Shown: positions 12,892 through 23,070 of the stretch, piece by piece
Numbering within the stretch: position 1 is the stretch's first letter
Layout of the letters: the number at the start of each line of letters is the position of its first letter
Source: Siniperca chuatsi
Lineage: Eukaryota > Chordata > Actinopteri > Centrarchiformes > Sinipercidae
Length of the DNA stretch: 64,000 bases
Assembly: GCF_020085105.1 (NCBI RefSeq)
Contig: NC_058055.1
Location: forward strand, 27,751,372-27,815,371
Reading direction: 5' to 3'
Position numbers and translations under genes: made by a program
The notes under the pieces: model-generated
Told to the model about the DNA's origin: nothing
Database searches by the model: none
The model's input: the letters and a program-made list of their open reading frames with translations, nothing else

Positions 12892-15800
12892 ACCTTGTCG
12901 ATTTCTTTCTGTTCGCAGGGGAAGGAGAAGGTGAAGCCCAGAGGAAGAGTTTGTCCCTTCAGATCCTGAGAGACGAGGAAATCACTGAGACAGGCCGCGA
13001 TGTGGTCGAACAGCTGGACACAGGGAAAGACTTTTTAACTATCGTGTCATTTTGAACATCTCAAAAGATATATAGATAGTAAGACGGCGTCGTCCCTCGT
13101 TCGTCCAGGAGTGATCTATCGTAGAAAAGGTTTCAGTCGTAGTCATCTGGACACTGTTTTCAGAATCGAGACGTTTCGGCTCCCATCCGGAAGTCATTCT
13201 CAATTGTTAAATAATGGGACGGGAACTGGAAATTTAAGCTACTCTGTGTTGCTTAAGCCCCGCCCTCAGGAAGGAGTCTACCTGAGTGTCTGTTGATTAG
13301 CTAGTTTCACCTGAAACTGACCTAATAGTTTCCATGATGGCCCAGTAATCAGGCCTGTTGTTTTCTGGCTGCACCTCCCTCATCACTGTTAAGTACCTGA
13401 TTAGCATGTGATTGGCTTGACCACGGTGTTAACACACTGTGGTAAACTTTGGGCAGATTGAATCTCAGACCACCATTTCTGTTCAAAGAGGGGTTTTCTT
13501 TTTCCACAAAAATGGCCTCTTTGACTCCTCTTTCAAACCAACTCTTCTCTCTACTGAGAATCTCCACCTCGCTGTCATCAAATGTGCGGCTTGTAGCTTT
13601 TAGACGCAAACGCACGGCGCTCTGCAATCCCGAGTTAGCGTGTCGTCTGTGCTGATAAAGTCTTTTGTGAAGCGGCTGTTTAGTCTCACCTGTGTACCGT
13701 TCTTTGCGGTTTTCCTCACTGCACTGAATGGAGTAAACTACATTACTCTGTTTCTGTGTGGGCATCTTGTCCTTAGGGTGAACGAGTTTCTGTCTTAAAG
13801 TGTTGCCTGGTTTAAAGAAAACAGGAACATCGTGCTGTCTAAAGATACTTGGTAGTTTTTCAGACAGTCCAGATACATAAGGGATGGAGACACCGTTCCT
13901 TCTTGGTTCAGTTACACTTTTGTCCTGTTTTATAGATAGTAAGGATGTCCTGAAAACTTTTTTAAAAAATCAGCTTTGCGAATGTTTTATGAAGGAAGGA
14001 AATACCAAAAACATTTGACGGAGCTCAGCGATACATTCGGTGGGTTTTGTTGAGTAACGCTGAGTTTTGTCTGTTTGCTCCGCGGGGCACCTTTCAGTTA
14101 CGCATTTAATAAAACAGTGCAGACTATCATCAGTTTAATTTTGCGTCACCTGCTCTCCAGTCCCCAGCATCATCTCCTTTGGGATGGCACAGATCTGACT
14201 GTCCATCTTCAGCACTTTCTGCTCCTCCTCCACCACGCGGACGTGAAGCACGCGGAAGTTCGTTCCACCGAGATCCAACGCCAGGAAGTCGCCTTTCTCT
14301 GCCGGGAGGAACAGGTTGATCAGCGGCGTCAAAAGTTAAGTATCTGCTTTTCTCTGCACTAATGCATCGATAAACAGTTGAATCAATCTAGCAAATTGTG
14401 ATAAAACTGGTTATTGTGGCGGTTAAAAGATAGAAATATTGTGTAAAACTCTGCTTAAAATGATTTTTAGTCTCCTTTGAAGGTGCCTGATCATTTCAAA
14501 TTGATAATGTTGTTTTAGTCTTTGTGCTTTACTCTCTAATCTTTGACTGACGTTCAATTCGAGCGTCTTTTTTAGGAGAATATTACTGTAAATAAAAACA
14601 TGGATTACAATTTTTTTTTTTAACGCCCCCCCAAAAAACAACGTTGGCTGGATCTTTTACAGCCCTGAGTAGTGTCTGCAGGCATTCCTCTCAGGCTGCA
14701 TGCAGCCCCAACAACCTTCATCACTGTGGGCTGTATGTAGCCTGAGAGGGGAAACCCAGGGCAAAACTAGTCTGATCCTACTCCCCACCCCCCCACCCCC
14801 CAACATTTCACTTTTTGTGTGTCTTTCTGGGATTTTTATTTCACTTATAGCAGATTTGTTCCAAAGAAGATACCGTTAGCCTCTCATTCTGAGAGAAAAG
14901 GAGTTAAAAAGTAGTAGCCTGCTTGATTTTATACTTTTAAGGCAGAAATGAAAGTGATGCAGCTCACGTATGGGGACTCTAATCCCTTCCAGTTGGCTCG
15001 GCGGTCGGACCCTCTTGGAATAAACAACTTTGCTTGATTTATATTAAAGACAAACAGCAAGTTTGTACTATGAATGTTTTCTTCAAACAACAACAAAAAA
15101 AGAGGTGTCTCTAAGCCCCAAGCATGCTGGGAAGTCTCCCATCTTTAAAAACTTAATTTAAAGAGTTTAGTGAACTCAAAAGAACTTCAAGGGGAACTCA
15201 TGTTGCCCATCTGGCTAACTGAAACATACCCGTCCCGTCCGGTGTGGCCCTGACGAAGGTGGGCAGCATCTTGACGGGCGCCTTGTGATGAGTGTGTTTC
15301 CCCAAACCTCGAACCAGATCCTTCCTCAGCCGAGCAGAAACCACCTGCAGCTTCTCCAGAGACAGATGGAAACACTTCAGGTACTCCTGCACCTGCAGAC
15401 AGACATACGCAAAAAAACAATACATGTGTAATAATAATAATAATAATAATAATAATGATACAAAATGTACTTAAAATTAACCATTTGTTTCTGTATGTTT
15501 CGGCAACACGTTTATGTACTTAGGTTTCACGATGGCAATAAAACAAAGTGAACTTAAACCAAATCAAAAATCAAATAGAGACAGTTTAAAGCAGCCTTAT
15601 TATTTCTAAAATGTTAAAGTTTGCTTCGTTTGTCTGTTTAAAAACTTTTTGTTTTATGTGATTTGATTAGTTTATTTCTAACTTATTTTCTTTAAACACC
15701 ACACTGTGCTGTACATACACAGTATACACTACATTTAAATACACACTGATAAAAAGGTACAGTCGGCAGATAAATAATAATACTGTTGTGTTTTTGTTGC

Positions 15801-18800
15801 CTATTAACCACATAAATGACTTGATCCATGAGAAAAAAACAAAAAGTGAATAATAATAGTGATAAATAATAAGCTTTGTTCATGCGGCACAAAGTTACAC
15901 ATGGTTGAACCAGGATTAAAACATTTCAGGAGGCAACGAGGCGAATGAAATCAGACGGTTAAAAATAATACAAATATAAAAAGTGAACAGATTTCACATC
16001 ATTTATCCACAAGATGGCAGCGTTTCCTCAAAATCTGCAGCATCAATCTGCAGGTGGGAGTTCAGGGGGAACAGACTTCAGCATAACACATAATCATGAA
16101 ACTATGCTGCACGTCAGGTCACACCCGCCCCGTGCAAAAGAGGTTTCCAATAAACCTGAACGAACTGTTACGGGACGTCGTACTTACACAATACAGCTCA
16201 TGGCCTTCTAGGAATCTGTGGCCACTTACACAACAAACCTGATCTCATCTCAGCACGAGGAGTCCTGCTAAACGGTGCTGAGAGTTTCCTCTTAACGTCT
16301 GTTAAGAGTCACTCTTAATAAAAAAAAAAGAAAGAAAGACACCTCTTGATTGATAGATTGCGTGCTTGGCAGGACTGTGTCAGCGAATGTGAAATAAAAT
16401 AAACACACAGGAGCGCGAGGAACAGAATTACTAACTAGACGCTGAAGAAAACTTAAAAACAGGACGATTCTCGGGGAAGTTCTGAAGCGTCTCTTTTCTG
16501 TGATTTCTAAGAGGATTTGTGGAGGTTTATTCGCGACGGACATCAGAGATACTGATATCCTCGGGAAGTGTAAGTCGCACTGAATGATATCAGTATGTGT
16601 TTCGTGTCTGTGAGTTCAGATTTGACTGACTGACTGACTGAATGGGGCTTTTCAGCAAAAACATTCAGGCAAATCCTGCTGCTGTACATTCAGCCCTCCT
16701 CTGACATTGCCAGTCTGGCTAAATTAGACAAAATATAAATAGATATTAAGGAGTTTTATTCACAGATTCTACAAATGATGCGTCTGGTTTTATATTTTTG
16801 ATATATTAATCCCTGTAACTCAGTTTTAAATTCACCTGGTGGTCTGTCGAAGATGCCAACCACTCAGTTTTACATTTCACTGCGGTCTATGGCCAACAGA
16901 AATACTAATAAGAAGACGTGTGTGTGTCTTAAGACCTGTAGCGTTTACGCTTCTGTGTTTCTGCTAAAGGAAATGTTTCAGAGGCGTATTCTGCAGGAAG
17001 AGGCCTGGCTGCTACAACATGTTACGATCCTCTGGAGATGGCAACAACAATTCACATTTCTCCTTCTGTTTCCCGCTTCCTTAAAAAGCTGGGAAAAAAA
17101 AGCTGCACTGGGCAGCTGTAACGTACCAAACTGCATCTATATTTCTACATTTACACGTAGTCCTCTACACAGGTGTGACCACACCTACATTGCAAAGCAC
17201 TTTCTGTAGCCAAAACTGTTTATGTTCCTGTTTATGTACAAATGAAAACTGAGGTTCAGAGAGAGTTTTAACTTTCCGGAAATTACTGGAAGTGAACACA
17301 GACATCAGTCAGCAAAACATTACAAAAACACTCATTTTAAATAAAGTGTACTGCGTCCTAAATGACCGCACTCATCCCCAACATCCAGGAACACGAGCTG
17401 CTGTTTTAAAACAAAAACCCTGTAAAAGCATCTTGTACACGACGCCTATAATGCTAACAGACTGAGGCTAAAGCTAACGGGTCCCAGCTGAAAAGTCAGC
17501 ATCCTCACCAGTTTACAAGACACGTAGAAGAAATAAAGCATGCATTGTTCTTGTATTGCAGGGTATAGCTGGTTAGTCCTATTGTTATCGTACAGTATTA
17601 TTAAAATAATAATGGAATTAAAATGTTAATTTTCAACCCTTTTTGGATGCTAACTACAGAGATACACACTCGCACAACTCGCAACTCGGAGGTTAGAGTT
17701 ATGCTTTAATGTTTGCATTTTCAAAGACTTTGTTTCAATTTCGTAACGGAAAAGGCTTTGAGGACGAGCACGAGCCGACGCGTTCGGCAAACTTAAACTC
17801 GGGTAACGAGTTTGGCTTCGAAGATGCTGGAGCGTAACTTCCCCGAGCTAAATGAGTCGCTAACGTTAGCCTAAACTCTGATAGCATCAGACTCTGCACA
17901 CCGAAGGTCAAACCTGCACACTTGGCATGAAGTGTGGATACAAAACCAAGCGGCAACCTCCTGCCAAATAAACACGTTTACATCCTGGTACAAAAAAACG
18001 GTGTTGGTCTCTATAATTTCCGCGTCCATGACAGCTGTTTTATACAGGTGGGTGCCGTCACAGGTGGCTGGTTTCATCCACCAGGCTTCATTCGTTCTTC
18101 AGAAACCTATGGGTGACGTCACGAAGACTACATCATTTTATAGTCTGTGACACAAACGCACACCACTCCTCTCTTCTTCTTCTTCTGCAGTAATTTTCCA
18201 GAGGCGTGTTTGTTCAGGCCTCGTCTCGCTCTTTCTGTCATTTAATGTCCTCTTTTTCTTTCTGTCTTTTGTCTCTACACGCTCGTTCCTGCTTTTACTT
18301 CAGCGGAGGCGTTGCAGACTTCATTCCTCCATCGTGACTCTGATGGTCCGGGACTGTTAAAGGCGTTATATTGGCTTGAGCCAGCCTGCAGACACAGTAA
18401 CTCACTGTGCAAATGTGGACAGTAACAGTACAACATATTTCACAACAAAGATTATAGAAAAGTCCAAACTATATATACAGACCCCTTTTGTTGGGAACCA
18501 CTGGACTAAACTAGCTAACTGTATATGTCGTTCAAAACTTCAAATTGCATGCAACGCATACGGCAAAGTCCAATTTTGCAGGCTGGACTAACATTGAGCA
18601 GCGACGGCGTGTCACTTTACGTGCGAATGTCGTAGAGAAAGAAACGTCAGGCGATGTAGTTTAAACAGCGACCAAGTCTGCGTAGGGGGGCAAACAAACA
18701 CGGGACTTTCACCCAGGAGACCATCGCGTCCCGTGAGAAAGCAAAAGTCAACGTTGAATTATTTAAACTTTTAACGTTACAACGTTACGTTTTGTTGCCT

Positions 18801-21800
18801 AAGCCTAACCAAACCTGACGCCTCGCTGGTGACGTCATGACCGTTCGAGGTGATGTGTGGCATTTGGATGCATCTCCCCATCAGGCTAACCTCTTCACCA
18901 TCTACACCATGCTGTTGCATGCTGACCTAACCACCCCGCTGTTATTATCGTCAGACCCCAGGATGTTTTATGAGTCTGCGGTGGCCGGTGCTGTCCTGTA
19001 TGCTGTTGCATGCTGGGGCAGCAGGCTGAGGGTAGCAGGCTGAGGGCAGCAGGCTGAGGGTAGCGGACGCCAGCAGACTCAACAAACTGATCCGTAAGGC
19101 CGGTGACATTGTGGGGGTGGAGCTGGACTCTCTGGCGGTGGTGTCAAAGAGGAGGATGCTGGGTAAACTACACGCCATCTTGGACAGCGTCTCCCACCCG
19201 CTCCATGACGTGCTGGTCAAGCAAAGGAGCACCTTCAGCGGAAGACTCATCCCCCCACAATGCACCACAGAGCGCCACAGGAAGTCCTTCCTGCCTGTGG
19301 CCATCAGACTCTTTAACTCCTCCCTCTAAGTGTCAGTCTGTATGACCCGAAGTCACTAAACTGGACATTGATCATTAACATCTCTGCCATACTTGAATAA
19401 TTGTGCAATATTCTGTGTTTAATACTCCTGGGCAATATTTAGTTTTCCCATGTTAGTTTTTCCTATTTATTGATATTGATATTATATACCTCCATTATTA
19501 CTGTGCAATATCTTAATAATCTCAATAAGCTACACTTAACTCGACAGTACATGCACCACTGCTTATTACTTATTTTATTACATTGTATTATTATACTGTA
19601 TTATCATCATCATCAACCGGTAAACCCACTTGGTGCTTCACACTTATTTTATTTTATACTTATACCCACCTGGTACTTGGACCTGTTTTCTGACCTGTTT
19701 TATAGTGTTTAATAGTGCATCATATTGTTTGCTAGTACTTTCTCCTGTGTGCACTGACGTAAAGGCGAGCTGCTGTAACAAAGAGTTTCCTTACGGGGAT
19801 CAATAAAGTATTTCTGATTCTGATTCTGATCTGATCTGCTCTCCACAGAAGTTAAAGGGAAGGATTGGCGTATGCACTGCACGCAGTTTGAAAGTCGTGA
19901 TATTTGTACGCAGATTGAAGAGAACGGGCTGAGCAGCTACAACAGTAAAATGCTACTCTAACATTGATTAGCATTAACGATCTATTACATAACATATAAT
20001 AATTTGCCAGTCAAGGCCACTTTTACTGCATGAGTACTTTTACTTTTGATACTTTAAGACACCTTGCTGATAATACTTTTGTTTAGGATTTAAAATGCAG
20101 AGTATGTTTGCATTGTTGCAGTGGTACTTTTGCTTAAGTAAAGATCTGAATACTTCTTCCACCGCTGCTCGCGTGGCTGCGAACCTTCGGTCTCGGTGTA
20201 GGTGATAACAGTGATTAAGTGGGTGACCAACAGAAGGAACTTCAGCCGAAATGGTCGATCGTGACGTAAGAACTGGTGTCATCGTGGGTGTCTTATCAGA
20301 GTCTCACCCAAAAATTCAAAACATTTTTGAATTTCAGAGAAATGAACAAGACTTCTTGAAAATGTCGCAGCATCACGGCCGACTAAGAAACATTTGCAGG
20401 AGGTTTTCTGGGAATAAAGAGGAGTGTCGGGTGTGACCTTTCCTGCATCTGTCCCTGAAAACTTCTACTATTGTAAAATTAAGGAAATAAAGTCATGTCA
20501 CTTAACGTCACCTAATACAAATGAAAATGAATGTATGAATCCTCCCAGCAACAGGCTGTTTCCTCCCACAGTGTGTGACACGACTTAAATCACACAGACG
20601 GAAAGTAATGACTGTTTTTACACCGTCACGGTGATACAGTCAGTTCTCCACATGGTGACAAAAAGTTGCTGTGCTCTTTTGTCGGCAACAAATCCTAATT
20701 TTTGCGTTTCCTTCCACTCAGTTTGAGCGAAATCATGTCTTTATATGTGGTTGTGTATAAAGACTGTATGCCATTTGTACTGTACTTGTAACCGTTGGTC
20801 AGAGGTATTCAGATCTTTTACTTAAGTAAAAGTTGCAGTACCTGAGGGTAAAATTACTCCACTACGAGTACAAGTCTTGCATTCAAAATGTTACTTAAGT
20901 AAAAACACAGAAGTGCTAGCAGCAAAATGTATTTAAAGTATCAAGTAAAAGTACTAATTAGGCAGCAGAATGACCCGTCAGTGTGACTTTATTTTATTGT
21001 ATTATTATGTATGCAGCATTTTATGTTGTATCTGATCAAATTAAGCTAATTTTAACTACTTTTTAGGCTGTTTGGTAGTTTAATCTATGACAATTAATCT
21101 ATGATTAAACGCGGGGCATGCGATTCTAATCCAACACGCGTCTTTTTGACAGATTCAGCGAATATCTCCTCTCGGTCCGCTAGCTGTGCGTTCAGTGCGA
21201 GCGCTGAAACAGCCTCCGGTGTTTGTACGCAGCCCCGGCTCTGTAAACGGGAAACACACAAAGATGCTCGGACCGAGCCACGCAGCGCTATTCCAGCCAT
21301 GATTTATGTGTCCGGTGACGTTAAAACGACTTTCTAGTTTGCCAAGATGTGCTGCTGCTGTTGTGATGTTAGCTACAGCAGCAGGAGAGTTGTGAGCGTC
21401 GCTGTCTGGAGCTGCTGTGCTCGCTCTGGGAAACCGCCTCGTCCTCTCTGGCTGTTAGCTTCGCAGCAGCAACTGTAGCGACAGTCTGCTAACCCACAAC
21501 CTAGCTAAGCAAACCTACAACCAAGCTAAGATAACCTACAATCTAGCTAAGCTAACCCACAACCTAGCTAAGATAACCCACAACCAAGCTAAGCTAACCC
21601 ACAACCAAGCTAAGCTAACCCACAACCAAGCTAAGCTAACCCACAACCTAGCTAACGTTAGTTACATTACTTGCTGTGTCGTTGTTCACTCTGTATAATC
21701 GTATTTGTCGTGGTGTTGGACTTCTCCACCTTTGATCTATAATGCATCAAACTGAGAATATTTTTGGCGCATGTCCAGTTTAAAAACTCACATATCAAAG

Positions 21801-22188
21801 TGCAAAATGTGTGATTCTGACCGACTTTCTTCAGAGCTAACATCTTTCTTTAATGAAGTATTTACACGTTTAGCATTCTGGGATAAAAAGGCGCCCTGTC
21901 TCGTATGACACATGTCCTGCACCAGCTGAGGAAGGAACCATCAAACCCAGACCAGCACATGGTCACGGCGAGTTTCCTGCGGCTCGGTCAATACTGACTG
22001 TGGCTCGTCTGCACTGGTGGTTGGCAGACAACAACGACAGTAAATGTATTTCCTGCTAAGGTGACACGTACCTTACTGAGCGTGTCCGGAGGGATGCCGT
22101 CCACGTCCAGGGTCGAGGCGTCTCCGCTCATTTTGGCCATCTTGGAAATCTGTGTGCCGTTCTCGCCTTTCGCCTCTGCGCTGCTCAT
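4595..22188 (-). CDS. hk3: Single-domain hexokinase (hk3-locus), 10 coding exons
   Basis: ATP-dependent hexose phosphorylation (glucose to glucose-6-phosphate), first step of glycolysis, presumably cytosolic. Join (minus): 22188-22072, 15392-15230, 14298-14150, 13013-12894, 11905-11810, 10107-10008, 8692-8509, 7525-7370, 6286-6053, 4793-4595; 1518 nt, 505 aa. All phases match, and internal exon lengths equal the classical hexokinase/glucokinase set. Visible motifs: ATP-site [21 protein letters not shown] (Ser173), WTKGF (Thr190/Lys191), MVNDTVGTM (catalytic Asp227), [10 protein letters not shown] (Asn253), NTEWGGFGD (Glu278), FEKMISG (Glu312), [12 protein letters not shown]. All the sugar-binding residues sit exactly 22 positions after their human glucokinase counterparts. 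There is one kinase domain (~50 kDa class), a novel 39-aa N-terminal exon and an acidic C-tail. No second set of kinase exons lies upstream. The hk3 symbol is provisional: it rests on adjacency and co-orientation with uimc1, as at human HK3-UIMC1. Confidence 0.9.
6053..6286 (-). CDS. hk3: Hexokinase coding exon 9 (234 nt)
   Basis: Encodes the large-domain helices and the strand [14 protein letters not shown] near the adenosine site. Acceptor tctcag|GCAGG, donor CCCCAA|gtaagg. The 234-nt length matches the family exon exactly. Two antisense and other-frame readings across it are shadows. Confidence 0.92.
7370..7525 (-). CDS. hk3: Hexokinase coding exon 8 (156 nt)
   Basis: Reads [19 protein letters not shown]..., containing the glucose-contacting Glu312. 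It ends [10 protein letters not shown] with donor GAGGA|gtgagt. The length is the canonical 156 nt. Confidence 0.93.
7800..8220. repeat. Dispersed fish repeat with GCTAGCATGCTAA motif
   Basis: Contains 'ggtccagactgaaatatctcaa', 'cagcctcagctgtactt' and 'cacagagctgctagcacggctg'. The same blocks recur at 22640-23060, 24170-24545, 33220-33680 and 36700-36920. It is non-coding and its class is unknown to me. Confidence 0.55.
8509..8692 (-). CDS. hk3: Hexokinase coding exon 7 (184 nt)
   Basis: Reads [15 protein letters not shown]... then [15 protein letters not shown]. It supplies Asn253 and Glu278 of the sugar site. One substitution stands out: EWGGFGD where most family members have EWGAFGD. Splice sites are ctgtag|GTACGG and CCACAC|gtaagt. 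Confidence 0.93.
8933..9905. mobile_element. hAT-like MITE cluster in hexokinase intron 6
   Basis: Starts 'cagtcgtggaagaa' and contains many 'aagtaaaagt' and 'acttaagtat' strings. It ends 'tacttcttcca', the reverse complement of the start. Two overlapping copies are likely (to ~9415 and on to 9905). Confidence 0.5.
10008..10107 (-). CDS. hk3: Hexokinase coding exon 6 (100 nt), catalytic Asp
   Basis: Reads [20 protein letters not shown]..., carrying catalytic Asp227 (glucokinase Asp205 equivalent). Acceptor ctgcag|GACTAT, donor ATCATCG|gtaacc. A 183-aa minus frame through it is read-through into both introns, not a protein. Confidence 0.93.
10188..10213. repeat. (AC)n microsatellite
   Basis: About 13 uninterrupted AC units in hexokinase intron 5. 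Confidence 0.9.
10477..11230. mobile_element. hAT-like MITE copy
   Basis: Begins 'cagtggtggaagaag' and shows family blocks 'taaaaatactccattataag' and 'gccaagcggccaaaaagaaa', the latter echoed at 38255-38290. It contains the 33-bp tandem array listed separately. Confidence 0.55.
10911..11036. repeat. 33-bp tandem repeat, ~3.8 copies
   Basis: Unit begins GACACGCCTCCTGACGAAGC. Two units contain a perfect CACGTG E-box (TCACGTGAC). The first has CATGTG and the last has CACGTC. It lies in hexokinase intron 5. The 33-nt period keeps frames open, which creates spurious repetitive ORFs on both strands. Confidence 0.9.
11533..11760. mobile_element. MITE of the CGATTAATC family
   Basis: Starts 'agagctgcagcgaa' and contains 'gattattttcttgattaatgg' and 'ctcacttttgagaagct'. 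Related copies lie at 28486, 32805, 36449, 43657, 47440, 50225 and 54742. Confidence 0.5.
11810..11905 (-). CDS. hk3: Hexokinase coding exon 5 (96 nt)
   Basis: Reads [17 protein letters not shown]..., with Thr190 and Lys191 of the sugar site, ending AIHRRG. Acceptor cacag|AGCATC, donor GAGGG|gtcagt. Canonical length. Confidence 0.93.
12861..12889. repeat. (GT)n microsatellite next to exon 4 donor
   Basis: About 14 GT units, ending only four bases from the exon 4 donor. On the transcript this is a CA run immediately inside the intron. Confidence 0.9.
12894..13013 (-). CDS. hk3: Hexokinase coding exon 4 (120 nt)
   Basis: Reads [13 protein letters not shown]... and [11 protein letters not shown], with Ser173 of the glucose site. 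Acceptor gtccag|CTGTTC, donor GACAAG|gtctca. Intronic CA repeats adjoin the donor; such repeats can modulate splicing in other genes, which is only a possibility here. Confidence 0.93.
13071..13943 (-). mobile_element. 5'-truncated Penelope-like element, GIY-YIG domain
   Basis: A perfect 13-bp TSD (TATAGATAGTAAG at 13071-13083 and 13931-13943) bounds the insertion in hexokinase intron 3. The minus-strand frame runs open from about 13930 to 13349. It encodes [20 protein letters not shown], then the GIY-YIG-type NVVYSIQC...[13 protein letters not shown], and ends with [16 protein letters not shown]. The reverse transcriptase is missing. The 3' tail (13084-13260) includes 'gccgaaacgtctcgattctg', shared with two other copies in the window. 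Confidence 0.85.
14150..14298 (-). CDS. hk3: Hexokinase coding exon 3 (149 nt), ATP-phosphate loop
   Basis: Reads [20 protein letters not shown]..., the P-loop-like phosphate strand of the actin/hexokinase fold, ending MMLGTGEQ. Acceptor cggcag|AGAAAG, donor GAGCAG|gtgacg. Canonical length. Confidence 0.93.
14687..14749 (+). other. Long RNA hairpin in hexokinase intron 2
   Basis: The arms at 14687-14708 and 14728-14749 pair over 22 bp with a 19-nt loop. On the plus strand the two imperfect positions are G-U wobbles, so the RNA stem has no mismatch. It is antisense to the hexokinase transcript. It may be a pre-miRNA-like hairpin or a relic of a small palindromic repeat; no precursor family was recognised. 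Confidence 0.45.
15230..15392 (-). CDS. hk3: Hexokinase coding exon 2 (163 nt)
   Basis: Reads [16 protein letters not shown]..., then [14 protein letters not shown]. This is the N-terminal helix and linker common to all hexokinases. Acceptor ctgcag|GTGCAG, donor GACGG|gtatgt, length exactly 163 nt. It splices directly to the short exon 1, so no first kinase half precedes it. Confidence 0.92.
15429..15456. repeat. (AAT)n microsatellite
   Basis: About nine AAT units in hexokinase intron 1, some 35 bp upstream of exon 2. Confidence 0.9.
15460..17930. other. Hexokinase intron 1, no recognised feature
   Basis: AT-rich sequence with a short (GACT)n run near 16622-16640. Reading frames here lack recognisable motifs and splice context. 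Nothing resembling hexokinase exons was found in this part of intron 1. Confidence 0.4.
17930..18150. repeat. Dispersed repeat fragment
   Basis: The string 'ggtgttggtctctataatttcc' followed by 'gggtgacgtcacgaagactac' and 'ttttatagtctgtga' resembles a repeat I know from many fish sequences. Similarity is by eye only. A 26-bp relic 'ttgggaaccactggactaaa' at 18491-18510 matches the hAT-like terminus at 48330. Confidence 0.4.
18890..19830 (+). mobile_element. LINE 3' fragment (CR1/L2/Rex1-like), largest copy
   Basis: Encodes [20 protein letters not shown], then [19 protein letters not shown] (frame-shifted by a short local duplication of 'gcaggctgagggtag'), and ends [16 protein letters not shown] before a stop. 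The 3' UTR and the TTCTGATTCTGAT tail follow. This is the C-terminal end of a non-LTR retrotransposon RT protein. The catalytic RT motifs are absent, so it is a dead copy in hexokinase intron 1. Confidence 0.85.
19990..20168. mobile_element. hAT-like MITE end
   Basis: Contains 'gagtacttttacttttgat' and ends 'cttcttccaccgctg', the inverted CAGCGGTGGAAGAAG terminus of the AGTAAAAGTA family. Confidence 0.5.
20800..21090. mobile_element. hAT-like MITE copy
   Basis: Family blocks 'attcagatcttttacttaag', 'tcttgcattcaaaatgttac' and 'ggcagcagaatgacccgtca'. Confidence 0.5.
21100..21770 (+). repeat. Dispersed repeat, paired with 42415-42895
   Basis: Shares long near-identical blocks, in the same orientation, with 42415-42895: 'ctaatccaacacgcgtcttt', 'gcgaatatctcctctcggtc' and 'gagttgtgagcgtcgctgtc'. 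The two copies lie in different genes (hexokinase intron 1 and uimc1). It is non-coding as far as can be seen. Confidence 0.7.
21490..21656 (+). repeat. 21-bp tandem repeat, 8 copies
   Basis: Unit AACCCACAACCTAGCTAAGC plus T, with CTAG/CAAG and GCTAA/GATAA variants. The sister copy at 42768-42788 has a single unit, so the expansion occurred after the dispersed repeat inserted. Confidence 0.9.
22072..22188 (-). CDS. hk3: Hexokinase coding exon 1 (39 aa)
   Basis: Starts [20 protein letters not shown] and ends PPDTLSK; phase 0 donor AAG|gtacgt. Acceptor gtgcag|ATG places the start codon at the very first base of the exon. The segment is hydrophilic, with no hydrophobic mitochondrial-binding helix like that of HK1/HK2. 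No in-frame ATG is visible in the candidate 5' UTR exon, which supports this start. Confidence 0.8.
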
Positions 22189-22639
22189 CTGCACAGAGAA
22201 GGTCAAAGGGTCACAAAACATATTGTCTGATCTCTACAGGTATAGAGCCACGCAGATAGTTTCAGATCTCCTGCCACCACCCTAATACTGCAGGTGAAGT
22301 AATCCTGTTTGTGGTGCTTGCAGGGTTAAATAATTACATTTGGACGAGACTAAGGCTTTGTTCAGACTGCAGGCAAATCAGATCTTTAAGACAGACTGTC
22401 TGCGCTGTTTTTTGCAAGTGATCAGATCCGATTTGTGTGTCCAGACATCACCAAGCTATCTGCATGGGTTGCTGTGGTAACGACGTAGGGGTCAGTACCT
22501 CACGTGCGCTAGCGACGCAGCTTTGCAGCATGAAAAATGTACAGAAGCCGCCCCAAACTGCCAGCAGACAACTTATTTCAGCGTCTGTCCACGGGCCGTT
22601 GTTCTCTGTGTTGTTTGAAATCCGATTTGAGCGTCCAGA

Positions 22640-23060
22640 GAGCTAAATGCTAATGTCGGCATGCTAACATGCTCACAATGACAATGCTAACATGCTGATG
22701 TTTAGCAGGTATAATGTTTACCATGTTAGGTTAGCTTATTAGCTTGCTAACATTTGCTAATTAGCACTAAATGCAAAGTAAATTAGAGGCTGATGGGAAT
22801 TAGTTTTTTAGTATCAGCATTTGGTTATAAACCGAAGAATTGGGCAAAAAAAAAAAACTTTTGACCCTGATGGTGGCGCCAGAAGAAAAGTCAGAGGATC
22901 ACAAATGTTATCATGATTCGTCTTATTTTTCATTAAACCACCCAGTAGTTTTTGAGAAATGTCATTAAAAACCACAAATGTCAACCTCATGGTGATGCTA
23001 GATAAAAAAGGGAGGATCACCAAAGTCAGTAGGATTCATCGACCATGAATGTCTGAACCA
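22640..23060. repeat. Dispersed fish repeat (GCTAACATGCT)
   Basis: Contains 'gctaacatgctcacaatgac', 'catgctgatgtttagcaggt' and 'ctgatggtggcgccagaag'. The same family recurs at 36700-36920 and 33220-33680. Confidence 0.55.
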
Positions 23061-23070
23061 AATGTGTGGT

